From the NCBI GenBank assembly GCA_038527215.1, contig JBCBGC010000099.1, positions 1-30,916 on the forward strand: a stretch of 30,916 bases of DNA, written 5' to 3'. Within the stretch, counting starts at the first letter, position 1; every line of letters starts with the position of its first letter. This DNA is from JAWPMV01 sp038527215 (lineage in GTDB: Bacteria; Bacteroidota; Bacteroidia; J057). The position numbers were made by a program, and so were the translations under genes. The notes under the pieces are model-generated. The model was not told the DNA's origin, ran no database searches, and saw only the letters and a list, made by a program, of their open reading frames with translations. Below, in pieces: positions 16,284-24,080 of this stretch.

Positions 16284-17696
16284 TTGAAATCATTTAGGGT
16301 TCCCATAACCCTACTTCTGTTGGCTTGGGGAGGAAGCTGGATAGCCTGGTTCAATCCCTTACCAAATGTATTAGCGGGCTTGATCATAGGAATTGGCCTG
16401 GCTACTGGGGTGCTTCTCAGACACCATTTTCGACTCCGTAGGAAATGGACAAGCTTAGAAGCTTCTCTCCATCAAAAGGAATCATCCATCGGGCTTCTGA
16501 AAGCTAAGCTAACCCGCCAGATGGATGCCCTGGAAGTCAAGGCTGAGGAAATGGAGCGAGGGGGCCGCCAGGATGGTAACTTTTTGTCCGCCATCAGCCA
16601 TGGACTCAAAACGCCTTTGCACGCTATAGATACCTCACTCCATTTATTATCTACCGACCGCGAAGCTTCCGAAGAAGCTGATCATTATTTGGAGATCATG
16701 CGTCAGTCCTCAGCGGACCTCCTCCAACAAATCAATCAGATTTTAGATTACTCCCGACTGGCGCAGTCCAAGGTGCAATGGCAGCCTATGCCCGTGGATC
16801 TGCCCCGGCTCATGGGGGAGATCAGCCAAAAACTTCAGCCACTGGCTGCGGAGAAAGGCCTGGATTGGCAAATGGAATGGGGAGAAAACAGCCGGATATG
16901 GGTAGAGATAGATCCTGATCACCTCTCACAAATCCTTCAGGTACTGCTACATAATGCGATAAAATTCACGACCGATGGTCAGGTAAAATTGGTGGCCAGT
17001 ATCGTTCAGGAGGCTAATCAGGCCGAACTGGAGATCAGCGTCATTGATACCGGCCAGGGCCTGGAGATTTCCCAGTGGCCACAGTTAATTCAGCCTTTTG
17101 CACAAGGCAAGAGATGGGTGTCCGGCCGCCATCAGGGCGTAGGTCTGGGACTCAGTGTAGCAGAAGGAATCCTGAAAACCCAAGGCCGTAGCCTGGAAGT
17201 AGTAAGTAGCCCTGGAAGTGGGGCGACGGTCTTTTTTAGGTTGCCTGTCAACATTTTGGAAAAGCAGTCTGAGGAGATTGCTGGAACTGGTTCAACAGAA
17301 TTCACAGATAGACATATCCTGATCGTAGAAGACAACGAAATTAACGCCAGGTTGCTGAAGAGACTGTTAGAATCCTGGGGGCTGACCGCAGAAGTAGCAT
17401 CTGACGGAAAAAAGGCCATAGAGCAGGTATCCACTAGGTTGCCCGATATGATTTTGATGGATTTGCAGATGCCTGTATTAAATGGATTTGAGGCAGCGGA
17501 AAAAATCAGGAAGCTGAGGATCAGTGGAGCAGAAAGCGTTCCTATTATTGCCCTGACGGCTTCGACCCTCATGGAAAACCGCCGTAAAGTGATGCAATCG
17601 GGTATGAATGATCTCCTCTCTAAACCGGTAAACCCTGAAGAAATCCGGCACATGCTGGAAACCCATCTCCCGGTTCAGGTCCATGAAAAGGGGTAG
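16284..17696 (+). CDS. Hybrid sensor histidine kinase with receiver domain
   Basis: Membrane kinase of 470 residues. Two N-terminal helices (about 6-23 and 28-46) leave almost no periplasmic part, so it has no evident external sensor. A coiled coil (55-95) leads to HisKA with phospho-acceptor H106 in SAISHGLKTP. The ATPase domain shows the N-box LHNAIKFT (N224), DTGQG (255-259) and GVGLGLS (285-291). A C-terminal receiver (344-465) has D350, phospho-acceptor D393 in LMDLQMP, T425 and K447. Hybrid kinases normally pass phosphate on through an HPt protein; a stand-alone HPt gene lies at 23623. The start is uncertain: there is no upstream ATG in frame, and the TTG at 16284 is the first usable codon that keeps both membrane helices. 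Confidence 0.88.
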   Translation: MKSFRVPITLLLLAWGGSWIAWFNPLPNVLAGLIIGIGLATGVLLRHHFRLRRKWTSLEASLHQKESSIGLLKAKLTRQMDALEVKAEEMERGGRQDGNFLSAISHGLKTPLHAIDTSLHLLSTDREASEEADHYLEIMRQSSADLLQQINQILDYSRLAQSKVQWQPMPVDLPRLMGEISQKLQPLAAEKGLDWQMEWGENSRIWVEIDPDHLSQILQVLLHNAIKFTTDGQVKLVASIVQEANQAELEISVIDTGQGLEISQWPQLIQPFAQGKRWVSGRHQGVGLGLSVAEGILKTQGRSLEVVSSPGSGATVFFRLPVNILEKQSEEIAGTGSTEFTDRHILIVEDNEINARLLKRLLESWGLTAEVASDGKKAIEQVSTRLPDMILMDLQMPVLNGFEAAEKIRKLRISGAESVPIIALTASTLMENRRKVMQSGMNDLLSKPVNPEEIRHMLETHLPVQVHEKG

Positions 17697-17746
17697 ATCT
17701 GGAGTAAAATACCCCAGATGAGGGATAGGCCTCCCCCCATAGCAGC

Positions 17747-17787
17747 GATAATTTCGTGTTATAGTTCACCCATTAACCGAAATTATC
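17747..17787. promoter_or_regulatory. 10-bp inverted repeat abutting the start codon of the T9SS protein gene
   Basis: GATAATTTCG (17747-17756) and CGAAATTATC (17778-17787) are perfect complements separated by 21 bases, and the right arm ends at the base before the ATG. The left arm contains TAATTTCG, one mismatch from TAnnTTTG. It could be a paired operator or an RNA hairpin over the ribosome-binding region. Confidence 0.5.
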
Positions 17788-19593
17788 ATGAAATACCCAT
17801 TTACCCTTCTATTGATCTTGTTGGTGAGTCTATCTCCGATCAGGGGACAGATTAGCTGGGTCGCTCAGAGTGAGGAAGATCCCAATGCCACTTCTTCCAA
17901 AGGGACTGCTAGTTCCCATGATGTAGCGCTTGGCACCAACGGAGAGGTATATCTCTTCGGAAATATGAGAGGGAACAGCCGGTTTGACCCTATACAGTTT
18001 GTAGAAGACGGGTTTAATTCCATGTTTCTTGCCAAATACCTGGCTGACGGTACGGTAGACTGGGTGAAAAACCTCAAAGGAAATGGTAACAACCAGGCCT
18101 GGGCCATCGCGGCTAATGATTCTCAGCATGTATATATAGCCGGAGAATATAAACAGACCAATGCGCTTACTATCTTAAATCTAGAGGGATATACCCTTCC
18201 CGGCAATGGCTCGGAAAGTGGTTTTTTGGCCAAAATAGATGACGCAGGCACCGTACTCTGGGCCAAAAGCCTGTTGGCTGTTCCCCCTCCCGGCAACCGA
18301 CAGCAGGTAATCCCTGCCGATATTCAGGTCGGCCCTCTGGGCAATGTCTATATGCTGGGAAACATCGTCGATTCTGTCTTGATTGATTCCATTTGGTACA
18401 ACCGGGTAAGTCCGGCTAACCCCATGATGTTTATTGCCAAATTTTCACCTGCCGGAGATCTAATCTGGTTTAAGCACAGCAAGGTGGTCGGCCAGATGGA
18501 ATCAGGCTTCATTATTCCTGCTCATATGGCCATTGGCAGTGAAGGGCAGCTCTATGTAAACGGAGATTTTCTGGCCATCCCTGGGCTGTTGGATCATTTA
18601 GTCTGGGATGGAGATACCATTCCCACCTTGTTTTCCGGGGGGCAGTTTCTGGCCAGGTTCACCGCTGAAGGGGTGCTGGAATGGTGGGAAGGTTCGGAAG
18701 GCGGTGGGAGCAACCACGAGCCCCACGAGTTAGGAATAGATGCTGATGACAATATCTATCTCACCATCAAGAAAGGCGGACAGCTCACATTTTCCGATGG
18801 CACCATTGACCCCAATGCTTATAAAGGGAATGTATTGCTGATGAAATATGATGCTCAAGGGCAACGCAAATTTTTGGTAGATGTGGCTCATGGCGAGAAT
18901 CAGCCCAGCAGCGATATCCGGGATGGCAGCATCACCCTGCATACCCGCCCCAATGGCACCACTTTTATGACCGGCTCTTATGCATCCCTGACAGGCAGTT
19001 ACATTGTATTTGGCCGGCGAGATACCTTCCCCATGCCGAATCTATCTATCGATGGCCGTCGTCAATTTATCGCGGCTTTTGATGCCCAGGGCAACTATAT
19101 TGACGTAGGCTTTTTGGTGGACGATTATCCTACCGCGCCCGATTATTTCTACGAAAATACGGCAATGCTGAGTGATCCGGCGGGAAACTTTTACCTAACG
19201 GGTAAGTTCGCAGGTACCTTAGGCCTCGGCTCCAACACCTTCACTACACCTTCAGGCGGTAGTGCAGGAGGCCAAGCCTTTATCATCAAGTTTAATCCTG
19301 AGGGATTCATGGACCTTTCGTCCACCGGTATAGAGGATCAACTGCTCTCCTCAGATGCCTTTTCCATCTATCCTAATCCTGCCCATGACCACCTGTGGTT
19401 GAAACCTTCGGTTGACATGGCCGGTAATTCATACCATTTCACCTTGTTGAATGCTGAAGGCAGGGTAGTGGCAAAACAAAGGGAGCTATTCGGGACATAT
19501 CATTGGCAAATCAGCGACCTGAGTCCGGGCTTTTACACCTTGTTGATCCAGGTGAAAGACCAGTTCCTTACCCGCAAGATCGTAATCCAATAA
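17788..19593 (+). CDS. Secreted beta-propeller-like repeat protein with type IX secretion C-terminal signal
   Basis: A 601-residue exported protein. It starts with a signal peptide (MKYPFTLLLILLVSLSPIRG, cleaved before Q). The body repeats units of the type GTNGEVYLFGNMRG, NDSQHVYIAGEY, GPLGNVYMLGNIV, DADDNIYLTIKKG and DPAGNFYLTGKFAG, each followed by FLAKxDxxGxxxW-like text, as in SBBP-type beta-propeller repeats. The last 75 residues are a type A T9SS sorting domain: FSIYPNPAHDHLWL, then LLNAEGRVV, LSPGFYTLLIQ and a basic KIVIQ end. It should be carried across the outer membrane by the type IX system and attached or released at the surface. Function is otherwise unknown. It is monocistronic, with its own upstream inverted repeat. 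Confidence 0.88.
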   Translation: MKYPFTLLLILLVSLSPIRGQISWVAQSEEDPNATSSKGTASSHDVALGTNGEVYLFGNMRGNSRFDPIQFVEDGFNSMFLAKYLADGTVDWVKNLKGNGNNQAWAIAANDSQHVYIAGEYKQTNALTILNLEGYTLPGNGSESGFLAKIDDAGTVLWAKSLLAVPPPGNRQQVIPADIQVGPLGNVYMLGNIVDSVLIDSIWYNRVSPANPMMFIAKFSPAGDLIWFKHSKVVGQMESGFIIPAHMAIGSEGQLYVNGDFLAIPGLLDHLVWDGDTIPTLFSGGQFLARFTAEGVLEWWEGSEGGGSNHEPHELGIDADDNIYLTIKKGGQLTFSDGTIDPNAYKGNVLLMKYDAQGQRKFLVDVAHGENQPSSDIRDGSITLHTRPNGTTFMTGSYASLTGSYIVFGRRDTFPMPNLSIDGRRQFIAAFDAQGNYIDVGFLVDDYPTAPDYFYENTAMLSDPAGNFYLTGKFAGTLGLGSNTFTTPSGGSAGGQAFIIKFNPEGFMDLSSTGIEDQLLSSDAFSIYPNPAHDHLWLKPSVDMAGNSYHFTLLNAEGRVVAKQRELFGTYHWQISDLSPGFYTLLIQVKDQFLTRKIVIQ

Positions 19594-19603
19594 ACGATGA
19601 TCT

Positions 19604-19633
19604 ACCAGCCAGGCCTTAAGGGGTCTGGCTGGT
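19604..19633. terminator. Hairpin between convergent genes
   Basis: ACCAGCCAGGCC (19604-19615) pairs with GGTCTGGCTGGT (19622-19633) with one G-T wobble around a 6-base loop. It lies between the stop of the T9SS protein gene and the stop of the minus-strand gene at 19637. T-runs are poor, so efficiency is uncertain. Confidence 0.6.
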
Positions 19634-19636
19634 GTC

Positions 19637-21178
19637 TTAATTCGGGAAAACGGAATATGGCTCGTCTTTACGCTGGGCCAATTCCAGCAGAACTTCATAA
19701 AAATCCCTCCCGGTCATTTGGGACTTCAACCAGGCGTAGAAGCCTACTTGTTGCAAGTCTTCCTGTTCCATCGGCAAGAAGTTAAAGGAGTTCCTCACCT
19801 CATCATAAAAGCCCGGTCTGGTGGCGGCATCCGGATGTTGAATCAGGTGCTTCATGAAGGAAAGATAAACGGATACCCGTTTGTATTCAGGTCTCGCCAT
19901 CAATCCTTTGTATTGCCGTTCCAGGGTCCGGATACGCTGTTTGGCCAGGTCCGGGTTATTGATCTGAATCTGGAGAATGGCCTCTCCCAGAATCTTCCGT
20001 ATAATCCACTCTTTCCCCATTTTTTTCTCCAACCAGCGATCGGAATGATTCATCTCAATCACGCAGCGTACGGTTTTGTTGTACTCTTTGGTGAGGAAAT
20101 AATAAAAGCCCAGGCTGAAGAGTAGGTTAAATTGTTGGGCGGCGGTGAGCGCCGCACGATGGTTTTGTAAGAGATCTTCGAGCAGGGCCGTAGCCAGGCT
20201 GGCCTGTCCGGTAAAGACCAGGTTCCCCGCTTTTAGCATGGCAAAACGCGGGTAATGCAGGGTAAAATGGCTCTTTTTAAAGGCTTCAATTTCCTGCTCC
20301 ATGGTATCGAGATAGGAAAGAGAATCTTGAAATTTTTTATTTCGGTACAAGACGTGGGCGATCATGTACAATAACCGAAGTTTATAGCCTTGATGCCTTT
20401 TGGAAAAGCCATCCAACTCCGTCATGCGGTTATACAGCCCGATGATATAAGGTTCAAAAGCGTAAAAGTCCTTTCCGGCCAGGGCTGCTGATCGGGTAAT
20501 AAAAACCAGGTTGTAGAGGAGACGAGGACGTCTATGGACGGCTTCTGACAGGTCATATTCCTGCAAGACTTCCTCTATGGTCTCATGAAAATTCAGGTCT
20601 TTCCCCTCCAGGCGAACCTGGGTGAGTTTTTGGTTGATCAGGCTGTTGGCAATCCTGGCCCGCTCATCTTCATCAGCCAGGAGTTTATTGGCATTTCTTT
20701 TTTCAATGATCAGCGGCAGCTGATCCGCCGCCTCCTGGTCGGCATGTTCAATTTGGACGTTATAAATGCTATTGAGTAAATCGTAATGCTCATGTTCCTC
20801 GGCCAGTTTTTCCGCTTTGCGGATGAAACTCCATCCCAGTTTACCCAGTTGGCGGGAGAAGAGATAATGGGACATCGAGATCATACCCATGATGGTAGAG
20901 CCCGTGCTGGGGTCGGTCTCCATCCGTTTGATCAGGATGAATTCCGTCAGCTGATGCATCAATCTTTTTCGGAGCGCGTGATAGGCAACCCGGTTGGGTT
21001 TGCCTGGATAGAGGGCCTTAAGGATATCATCTCCAGATAGCTCTGGTTCTTCCATCAGAAACCCCAGGAGATCAAGGTCCTTGCGTTGTTTTTTACGTCT
21101 TTGCCGTTGGATGAAATAGGTAAACTCCTTTCTTTCATCCTCTGATAAGGTTCGAAGTATCTGCCTTAGCTTGTCCAT
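19637..21178 (-). CDS. Helical repeat-like protein of unknown function
   Basis: A 513-residue protein, almost entirely helical by composition, with no signal peptide and no membrane segment. The N-terminus (MDKLRQILRTLSEDERKEFT, followed by a basic RQRRKKQRK) and the segment LKALYPGKPNRVAYHALRKRLMHQL suggest an N-terminal helical domain. The rest, with units such as FQDSLSYLDTMEQEIEAFKK and FNLLFSLGFYYFLTKEYNKTV, resembles degenerate TPR repeats. I do not recognise a named family. The ATG at 21178 is favoured because the 19 extra residues from an in-frame ATG at 21235 look unlike coding sequence of this protein. It is convergent with the T9SS gene. Confidence 0.7.
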   Translation of the reverse strand: MDKLRQILRTLSEDERKEFTYFIQRQRRKKQRKDLDLLGFLMEEPELSGDDILKALYPGKPNRVAYHALRKRLMHQLTEFILIKRMETDPSTGSTIMGMISMSHYLFSRQLGKLGWSFIRKAEKLAEEHEHYDLLNSIYNVQIEHADQEAADQLPLIIEKRNANKLLADEDERARIANSLINQKLTQVRLEGKDLNFHETIEEVLQEYDLSEAVHRRPRLLYNLVFITRSAALAGKDFYAFEPYIIGLYNRMTELDGFSKRHQGYKLRLLYMIAHVLYRNKKFQDSLSYLDTMEQEIEAFKKSHFTLHYPRFAMLKAGNLVFTGQASLATALLEDLLQNHRAALTAAQQFNLLFSLGFYYFLTKEYNKTVRCVIEMNHSDRWLEKKMGKEWIIRKILGEAILQIQINNPDLAKQRIRTLERQYKGLMARPEYKRVSVYLSFMKHLIQHPDAATRPGFYDEVRNSFNFLPMEQEDLQQVGFYAWLKSQMTGRDFYEVLLELAQRKDEPYSVFPN

Positions 21179-21333
21179 GCAGCCATTTTTCCCAACATAC
21201 TGGTTTTTCTCCCTCCGGGTTGGAGAAAGTCTCATTTCTTAAAGTCTGTTTTTTTAGCCTAAATCGCAATAAAAACAACCTTTAATACCCTTTTGGGGAA
21301 AAAATAAAGTCGGGAATAAAATGTATCGCTCCG

Positions 21334-21774
21334 CTATTCAGCGAGATCAAGCAGTTCCCAGGTATGGTCGCTGAGCAGCTTGGCGGCGGAAATAAAAGCC
21401 TGAAAGGGGAGTGATCTTCCCCATTCAGCCGGGGAAACCATGGATAACAACCACTGATCGTCGGCCTTTTCATACAGGTAGTAAGTATGGCCGACGAGAG
21501 GTTCAAACCCCATTTCTGATAGATAGATTTTTTCCGAAACCTCCACTCTTTTCTGAATAGCCTCAGCCTGACGGGCCAGCAGTTCTATCTGTTCGCGGAT
21601 TTGCTGCATTTGAGCATGGGTCTGCTCCTCCATAGCAGCCAGGGCTCTCCCTTTGATCCTGCCCTTGTCGAGGGGCTTTATGACGGTGCCCCCTACGGTA
21701 TGTGCATAAGGGAGGGTGGACGGATTTTCCGCGATTTTATCTTTATCTATGGGATTCTGAAACTTCTCTGCCAT
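21334..21774 (-). CDS. DUF2452-type conserved protein
   Basis: A 146-residue cytoplasmic protein. The sequence from MAEKFQNPIDKDKIAENPSTL through YAHTVGG, VIKPLDKGRIKG, a central coiled coil (MEEQTHAQMQQIREQIELLA), VEVSEKIYLSEMGFEPLVG and PAEWGRSLPF is what I know as DUF2452, frequent in Bacteroidota and some proteobacteria. No enzymatic motif; role unknown. I chose the ATG at 21774 because the family starts there; an upstream ATG at 21816 adds 14 unrelated residues. It lies 63 bases downstream of the gene at 21838 and may be co-transcribed with it. Confidence 0.82.
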   Translation of the reverse strand: MAEKFQNPIDKDKIAENPSTLPYAHTVGGTVIKPLDKGRIKGRALAAMEEQTHAQMQQIREQIELLARQAEAIQKRVEVSEKIYLSEMGFEPLVGHTYYLYEKADDQWLLSMVSPAEWGRSLPFQAFISAAKLLSDHTWELLDLAE

Positions 21775-21837
21775 GGACCTATAAGGTAAGACTTTTTTGT
21801 CAAGCCTTATTATCAACCCTCAAGCAGTCTCAAAGGT

Positions 21838-22296
21838 TTAGGCCAGAGAGATTTCTTTTTTCTTGGGTAAGGAAATAGATCGACGACGCTGGCTGTCTTT
21901 TTTGTATGACCAGTTGGCCAGCATCTGCAAAACTGCTTCCGTACCCATATTGGCGCCAGGATCACTTTGCTCATCCCAGGTAGCAAGATATCGACCCTTT
22001 TCATTTTTAACCCTTCCGGAAAAGGAAGCTTCGAGCCGAATGATTTGCTCTACGGAGAATCCTGCTTTCTGGATTTGCTTTAACCCTCGGGTAAAGCGCT
22101 TGGGTTCACTCACTTTGATCGCATGGTCAATGGTGCCTTTGGCAGGATCAATGACATCCAGCCAATCCTTTTTTCCGCCCAGGAGCATCGTAATCGCATG
22201 TTGGTCCAGGGAAAGGTGGGAAACGCGGCCTAATTGCACGGCTTCAACCAGGTCTGCAAGGTTAGGGCGGAATGCGGAGAATAAAGTCATTTGCAT
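21838..22296 (-). CDS. Hypothetical protein, 152 residues
   Basis: I do not recognise this protein. It has no signal peptide or membrane helix. The N-terminal half (LADLVEAVQLGRVSHLSLDQ, ITMLLGGKKDWLDVIDP) looks folded and mixed; the middle (FTRGLKQIQKAGFSVEQIIRLEASFSGRVKN) is helical and amphipathic; the last 20 residues are strongly basic (KKDSQRRRSISLPKKK), as in nucleic-acid or membrane-surface binding tails. Codon use and base composition match the neighbours, so it appears real. It may share a transcript with the DUF2452-type gene. Confidence 0.65.
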   Translation of the reverse strand: MQMTLFSAFRPNLADLVEAVQLGRVSHLSLDQHAITMLLGGKKDWLDVIDPAKGTIDHAIKVSEPKRFTRGLKQIQKAGFSVEQIIRLEASFSGRVKNEKGRYLATWDEQSDPGANMGTEAVLQMLANWSYKKDSQRRRSISLPKKKEISLA

Positions 22297-22592
22297 AGCC
22301 GAATAGGGATAAAAGTTTGATTATCAGGGGGTGCGATTGATATCGTAGCCAGAAAGTACCAACCAAAAGCCTTGAAGGAAAGTTTTGGGTCTTACATAAA
22401 AAGCCCAAATCCAAGCAGGGAGATGTAAGACTTCTTCGAAACTTTTGACCGGAAAAAGCTGAAAAGAGGGGTAAGAAAAAGGCCCGTCCCGCCTAATCTA
22501 GGGCAGATTTAGCTGGATAGGAGACAGGCGTCAACCTTATTGCCTAGGGCAGGGACGTAAGAAAGCGTAGAAACTGGGCATGAAATCGCCTT
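22297..22592. other. Gene-free spacer with several inverted repeats
   Basis: No convincing coding frame on either strand. GTCTTACAT (22389-22397) pairs with ATGTAAGAC (22423-22431). CGTCCC (22485-22490) pairs with GGGACG (22552-22557), and adjacent GCCTA/TAGGGC bases extend the stem with a bulge. CTAGGGCAG occurs twice as a direct repeat (22498-22506 and 22544-22552). The density of structure suggests a transcribed RNA element, but I cannot match it to 6S, SRP, tmRNA or RNase P RNA. Confidence 0.35.
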
Positions 22593-22626
22593 AAAAAAAA
22601 GAGCCCCTTCCAACATGAAGGAGCTC
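22593..22626 (-). terminator. Intrinsic terminator of the XRE-S24 regulator gene
   Basis: On the plus strand eight A (22593-22600) precede GAGCCCCTTC (22601-22610), loop CAACAT, GAAGGAGCTC (22617-22626), one mismatch in the stem. Read on the minus strand this is a hairpin followed by a T-run, about 65 bases after the regulator stop. Confidence 0.8.
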
Positions 22627-22690
22627 AATAGAGGTTAGGTGTGTTTGAAAAGTGTTGAAAAAGGCTTAGGCCTTGATTACAAGAGATTTA

Positions 22691-23428
22691 TTAATCGTCA
22701 ACCCGTGAGATATGTGCATAAAACTTCCAGGCTTCCAGGATATTTTCTGCGGGCATTTCATAAGGGGGATAAATGGGGTTGTCAGAAACGACCAGTACAC
22801 TGGATTTGTCTTTTTGATGGGGTAGGGGGTAAAGGCGTTTGAACAAAATCCCTTCAGTCGTAACCAGTATATAGCGCTCTCCCTGGGTAATATGCTGCAG
22901 ATCCTCCACAAATTGGCCCACTACAATGGTACCCGAAAGAATGGGTAACATAGAATCTCCTGAGATTTCGAAAGCGCGATAGGTAAACTCTTTGGGCAGC
23001 CAGGGCAGGTGAAACTTGTCTAGTTGCCGAATATATGATTCACTGCTGAATCCTCGGGCGTAGCCTGCAGCTGCCTTCTCAGGCACAAACTCAATATTCT
23101 CCCGCCCTTCCTTGTCTACTGAGATGGCCAAAATGTGCAATTGATTGCCTTCCGGTTGGTGAATCATGCCCCATTCCCGGTCGGTGAGGGCGGTGAGGTC
23201 CAGATTGAGAAGATGCTCATATTTTAGATCAAATCTCCTCAAAATATGAAACATGGTATCAGGCGGAGGAAAAGCATGGCCTTGTTCGTAGGAGCCAATT
23301 TTCTTCTGCATTTTATCTTCAGACTCTTCCCCACAGATCTCTTCGGCCAGCCTGGACTGGGTTAAATGATATTTTTCACGAAGGAACTTGAGATTTTTTC
23401 CAAAGGTGGATTTGAGCTGTTGTTTCAT
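22691..23428 (-). CDS. XRE-family regulator with S24 (LexA/CI-like) self-cleavage domain
   Basis: A 245-residue transcription factor. Residues about 8-75 are an XRE helix-turn-helix (FGKNLKFLREKYHLTQSRLAEEI) with a short insertion (CGEESEDKM), ending in YEQGHAFPPPDTMFHIL. Residues about 115-235 are a peptidase S24 domain: candidate cleavage at AAAG (119-122), catalytic Ser159 in ISGDSMLPI, catalytic Lys197 in GILFKRL. Such proteins repress as dimers and inactivate themselves after DNA damage with RecA, or act as stress or phage-type repressors. No phage genes are near. I took the ATG at 23428; a TTG at 23449 would add seven residues. It is divergent from the HPt gene and probably controls the shared spacer. 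Confidence 0.88.
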   Translation of the reverse strand: MKQQLKSTFGKNLKFLREKYHLTQSRLAEEICGEESEDKMQKKIGSYEQGHAFPPPDTMFHILRRFDLKYEHLLNLDLTALTDREWGMIHQPEGNQLHILAISVDKEGRENIEFVPEKAAAGYARGFSSESYIRQLDKFHLPWLPKEFTYRAFEISGDSMLPILSGTIVVGQFVEDLQHITQGERYILVTTEGILFKRLYPLPHQKDKSSVLVVSDNPIYPPYEMPAENILEAWKFYAHISRVDD

Positions 23429-23552
23429 CTTGGCTAATGATTTGATCAATTGCTATCCTCAAGAACGGGATATTTTTAGCAAAAACCAAAATAATTAGCA
23501 TTAATACTAAGAAAAATTGCCTATTTGCCGGCCTCCTCTCTTTAGAAGCTGC

Positions 23553-23567
23553 GTTGGATTAACCAAC
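23553..23567. promoter_or_regulatory. Operator-like palindrome in the XRE/HPt divergent spacer
   Basis: GTTGGATTAACCAAC: 5-bp perfect arms around ATTAA, 15 bases in all, within the 194-base spacer between the divergent regulator and HPt genes and about 32 bases upstream of the HPt gene -7 box. Spacing and symmetry suit a dimeric XRE-type repressor. Confidence 0.4.
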
Positions 23568-23598
23568 TATTCGGTTTATTTAGATATTCCACAATATG

Positions 23599-23606
23599 TA
23601 ATTTTG
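23599..23606 (+). promoter_or_regulatory. Candidate -7 box for the HPt gene
   Basis: TAATTTTG is an exact TAnnTTTG match 16 bases before the ATG, which would give a very short leader. The -33 region (GTTTAT near 23574) is not a clear TTG. Confidence 0.45.
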
Positions 23607-23622
23607 GATAAACGCTAAAAAA

Positions 23623-24033
23623 ATGGAGATATACCAAAACAACCATTCTCTCGCCTCCTCTGCGGTCCAGGCAGCTTATTTAGATGCTGATACCCGGGAG
23701 GCCTTGATCGATTTGATGGATGGGGATGCTGAGATGATCATTGATCTGGTAGACACGCTAGTAGAATGCACCCCTGAGCTGATGACGGAACTGGAGGCAG
23801 GCGTCATCCAAAAGGATGCAGATCAAATCAGAAACGCTGCCCACGCGCTGAAATCTTCTAATGCTCAATTGGGGGCCATGAATTTTGCTGCTATATGCGG
23901 GGAATTGGAAGAACTGGCCCGACAAAGCAAAATCGAACGAGCGGAAGCTATCCTATCCACTTTACAACAAGAACTCCTACGGGTAAATCAGGCCTTGGAA
24001 GCCTGGAAACAGGATTTGATGCTCGCTAGCTAA
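23623..24033 (+). CDS. Stand-alone HPt phosphotransfer protein
   Basis: A 136-residue soluble, acidic, all-helical protein with a histidine phosphotransfer domain. The phospho-acceptor is H74 in NAAHALKSSNAQLGA (72-86), the core motif of HPt domains. The helices before it (LIDLMDGDAEMIIDLVDTLVE) and after it (MNFAAICGELEELARQ) complete the four-helix bundle. It would relay phosphate from a hybrid kinase receiver to a response regulator; the hybrid kinase at 16284 has a receiver but no HPt domain and is a possible partner, though not adjacent. No output regulator lies next to it. It is monocistronic and followed by an immediate terminator. Confidence 0.9.
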   Translation: MEIYQNNHSLASSAVQAAYLDADTREALIDLMDGDAEMIIDLVDTLVECTPELMTELEAGVIQKDADQIRNAAHALKSSNAQLGAMNFAAICGELEELARQSKIERAEAILSTLQQELLRVNQALEAWKQDLMLAS

Positions 24034-24035
24034 CC

Positions 24036-24056
24036 CCCGTAAAATTACGGGTTTTT
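24036..24056 (+). terminator. Intrinsic terminator of the HPt gene
   Basis: CCCGTAA (24036-24042), loop AA, TTACGGG (24045-24051), then five T (24052-24056), two bases after the stop codon. Confidence 0.85.
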
Positions 24057-24080
24057 GCAAAAGCGTATTATCTCATTTTG

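Noticed and set aside
17132..17653. A 173-codon minus-strand open frame inside the hybrid kinase gene
   Set aside because: Antisense to the ATPase and receiver motifs, with Ser/Ile-rich composition typical of shadow frames.
21863..22306. A 147-codon plus-strand open frame overlapping the gene at 21838-22296
   Set aside because: Its translation (Ser, Cys, Arg and Pro rich) is less protein-like than the minus-strand frame, which also fits the direction of its neighbours.
22691..23428. Prophage or mobile element suggested by a CI-like repressor
   Set aside because: No integrase, structural phage gene, attachment repeat or base-composition change was seen around it.
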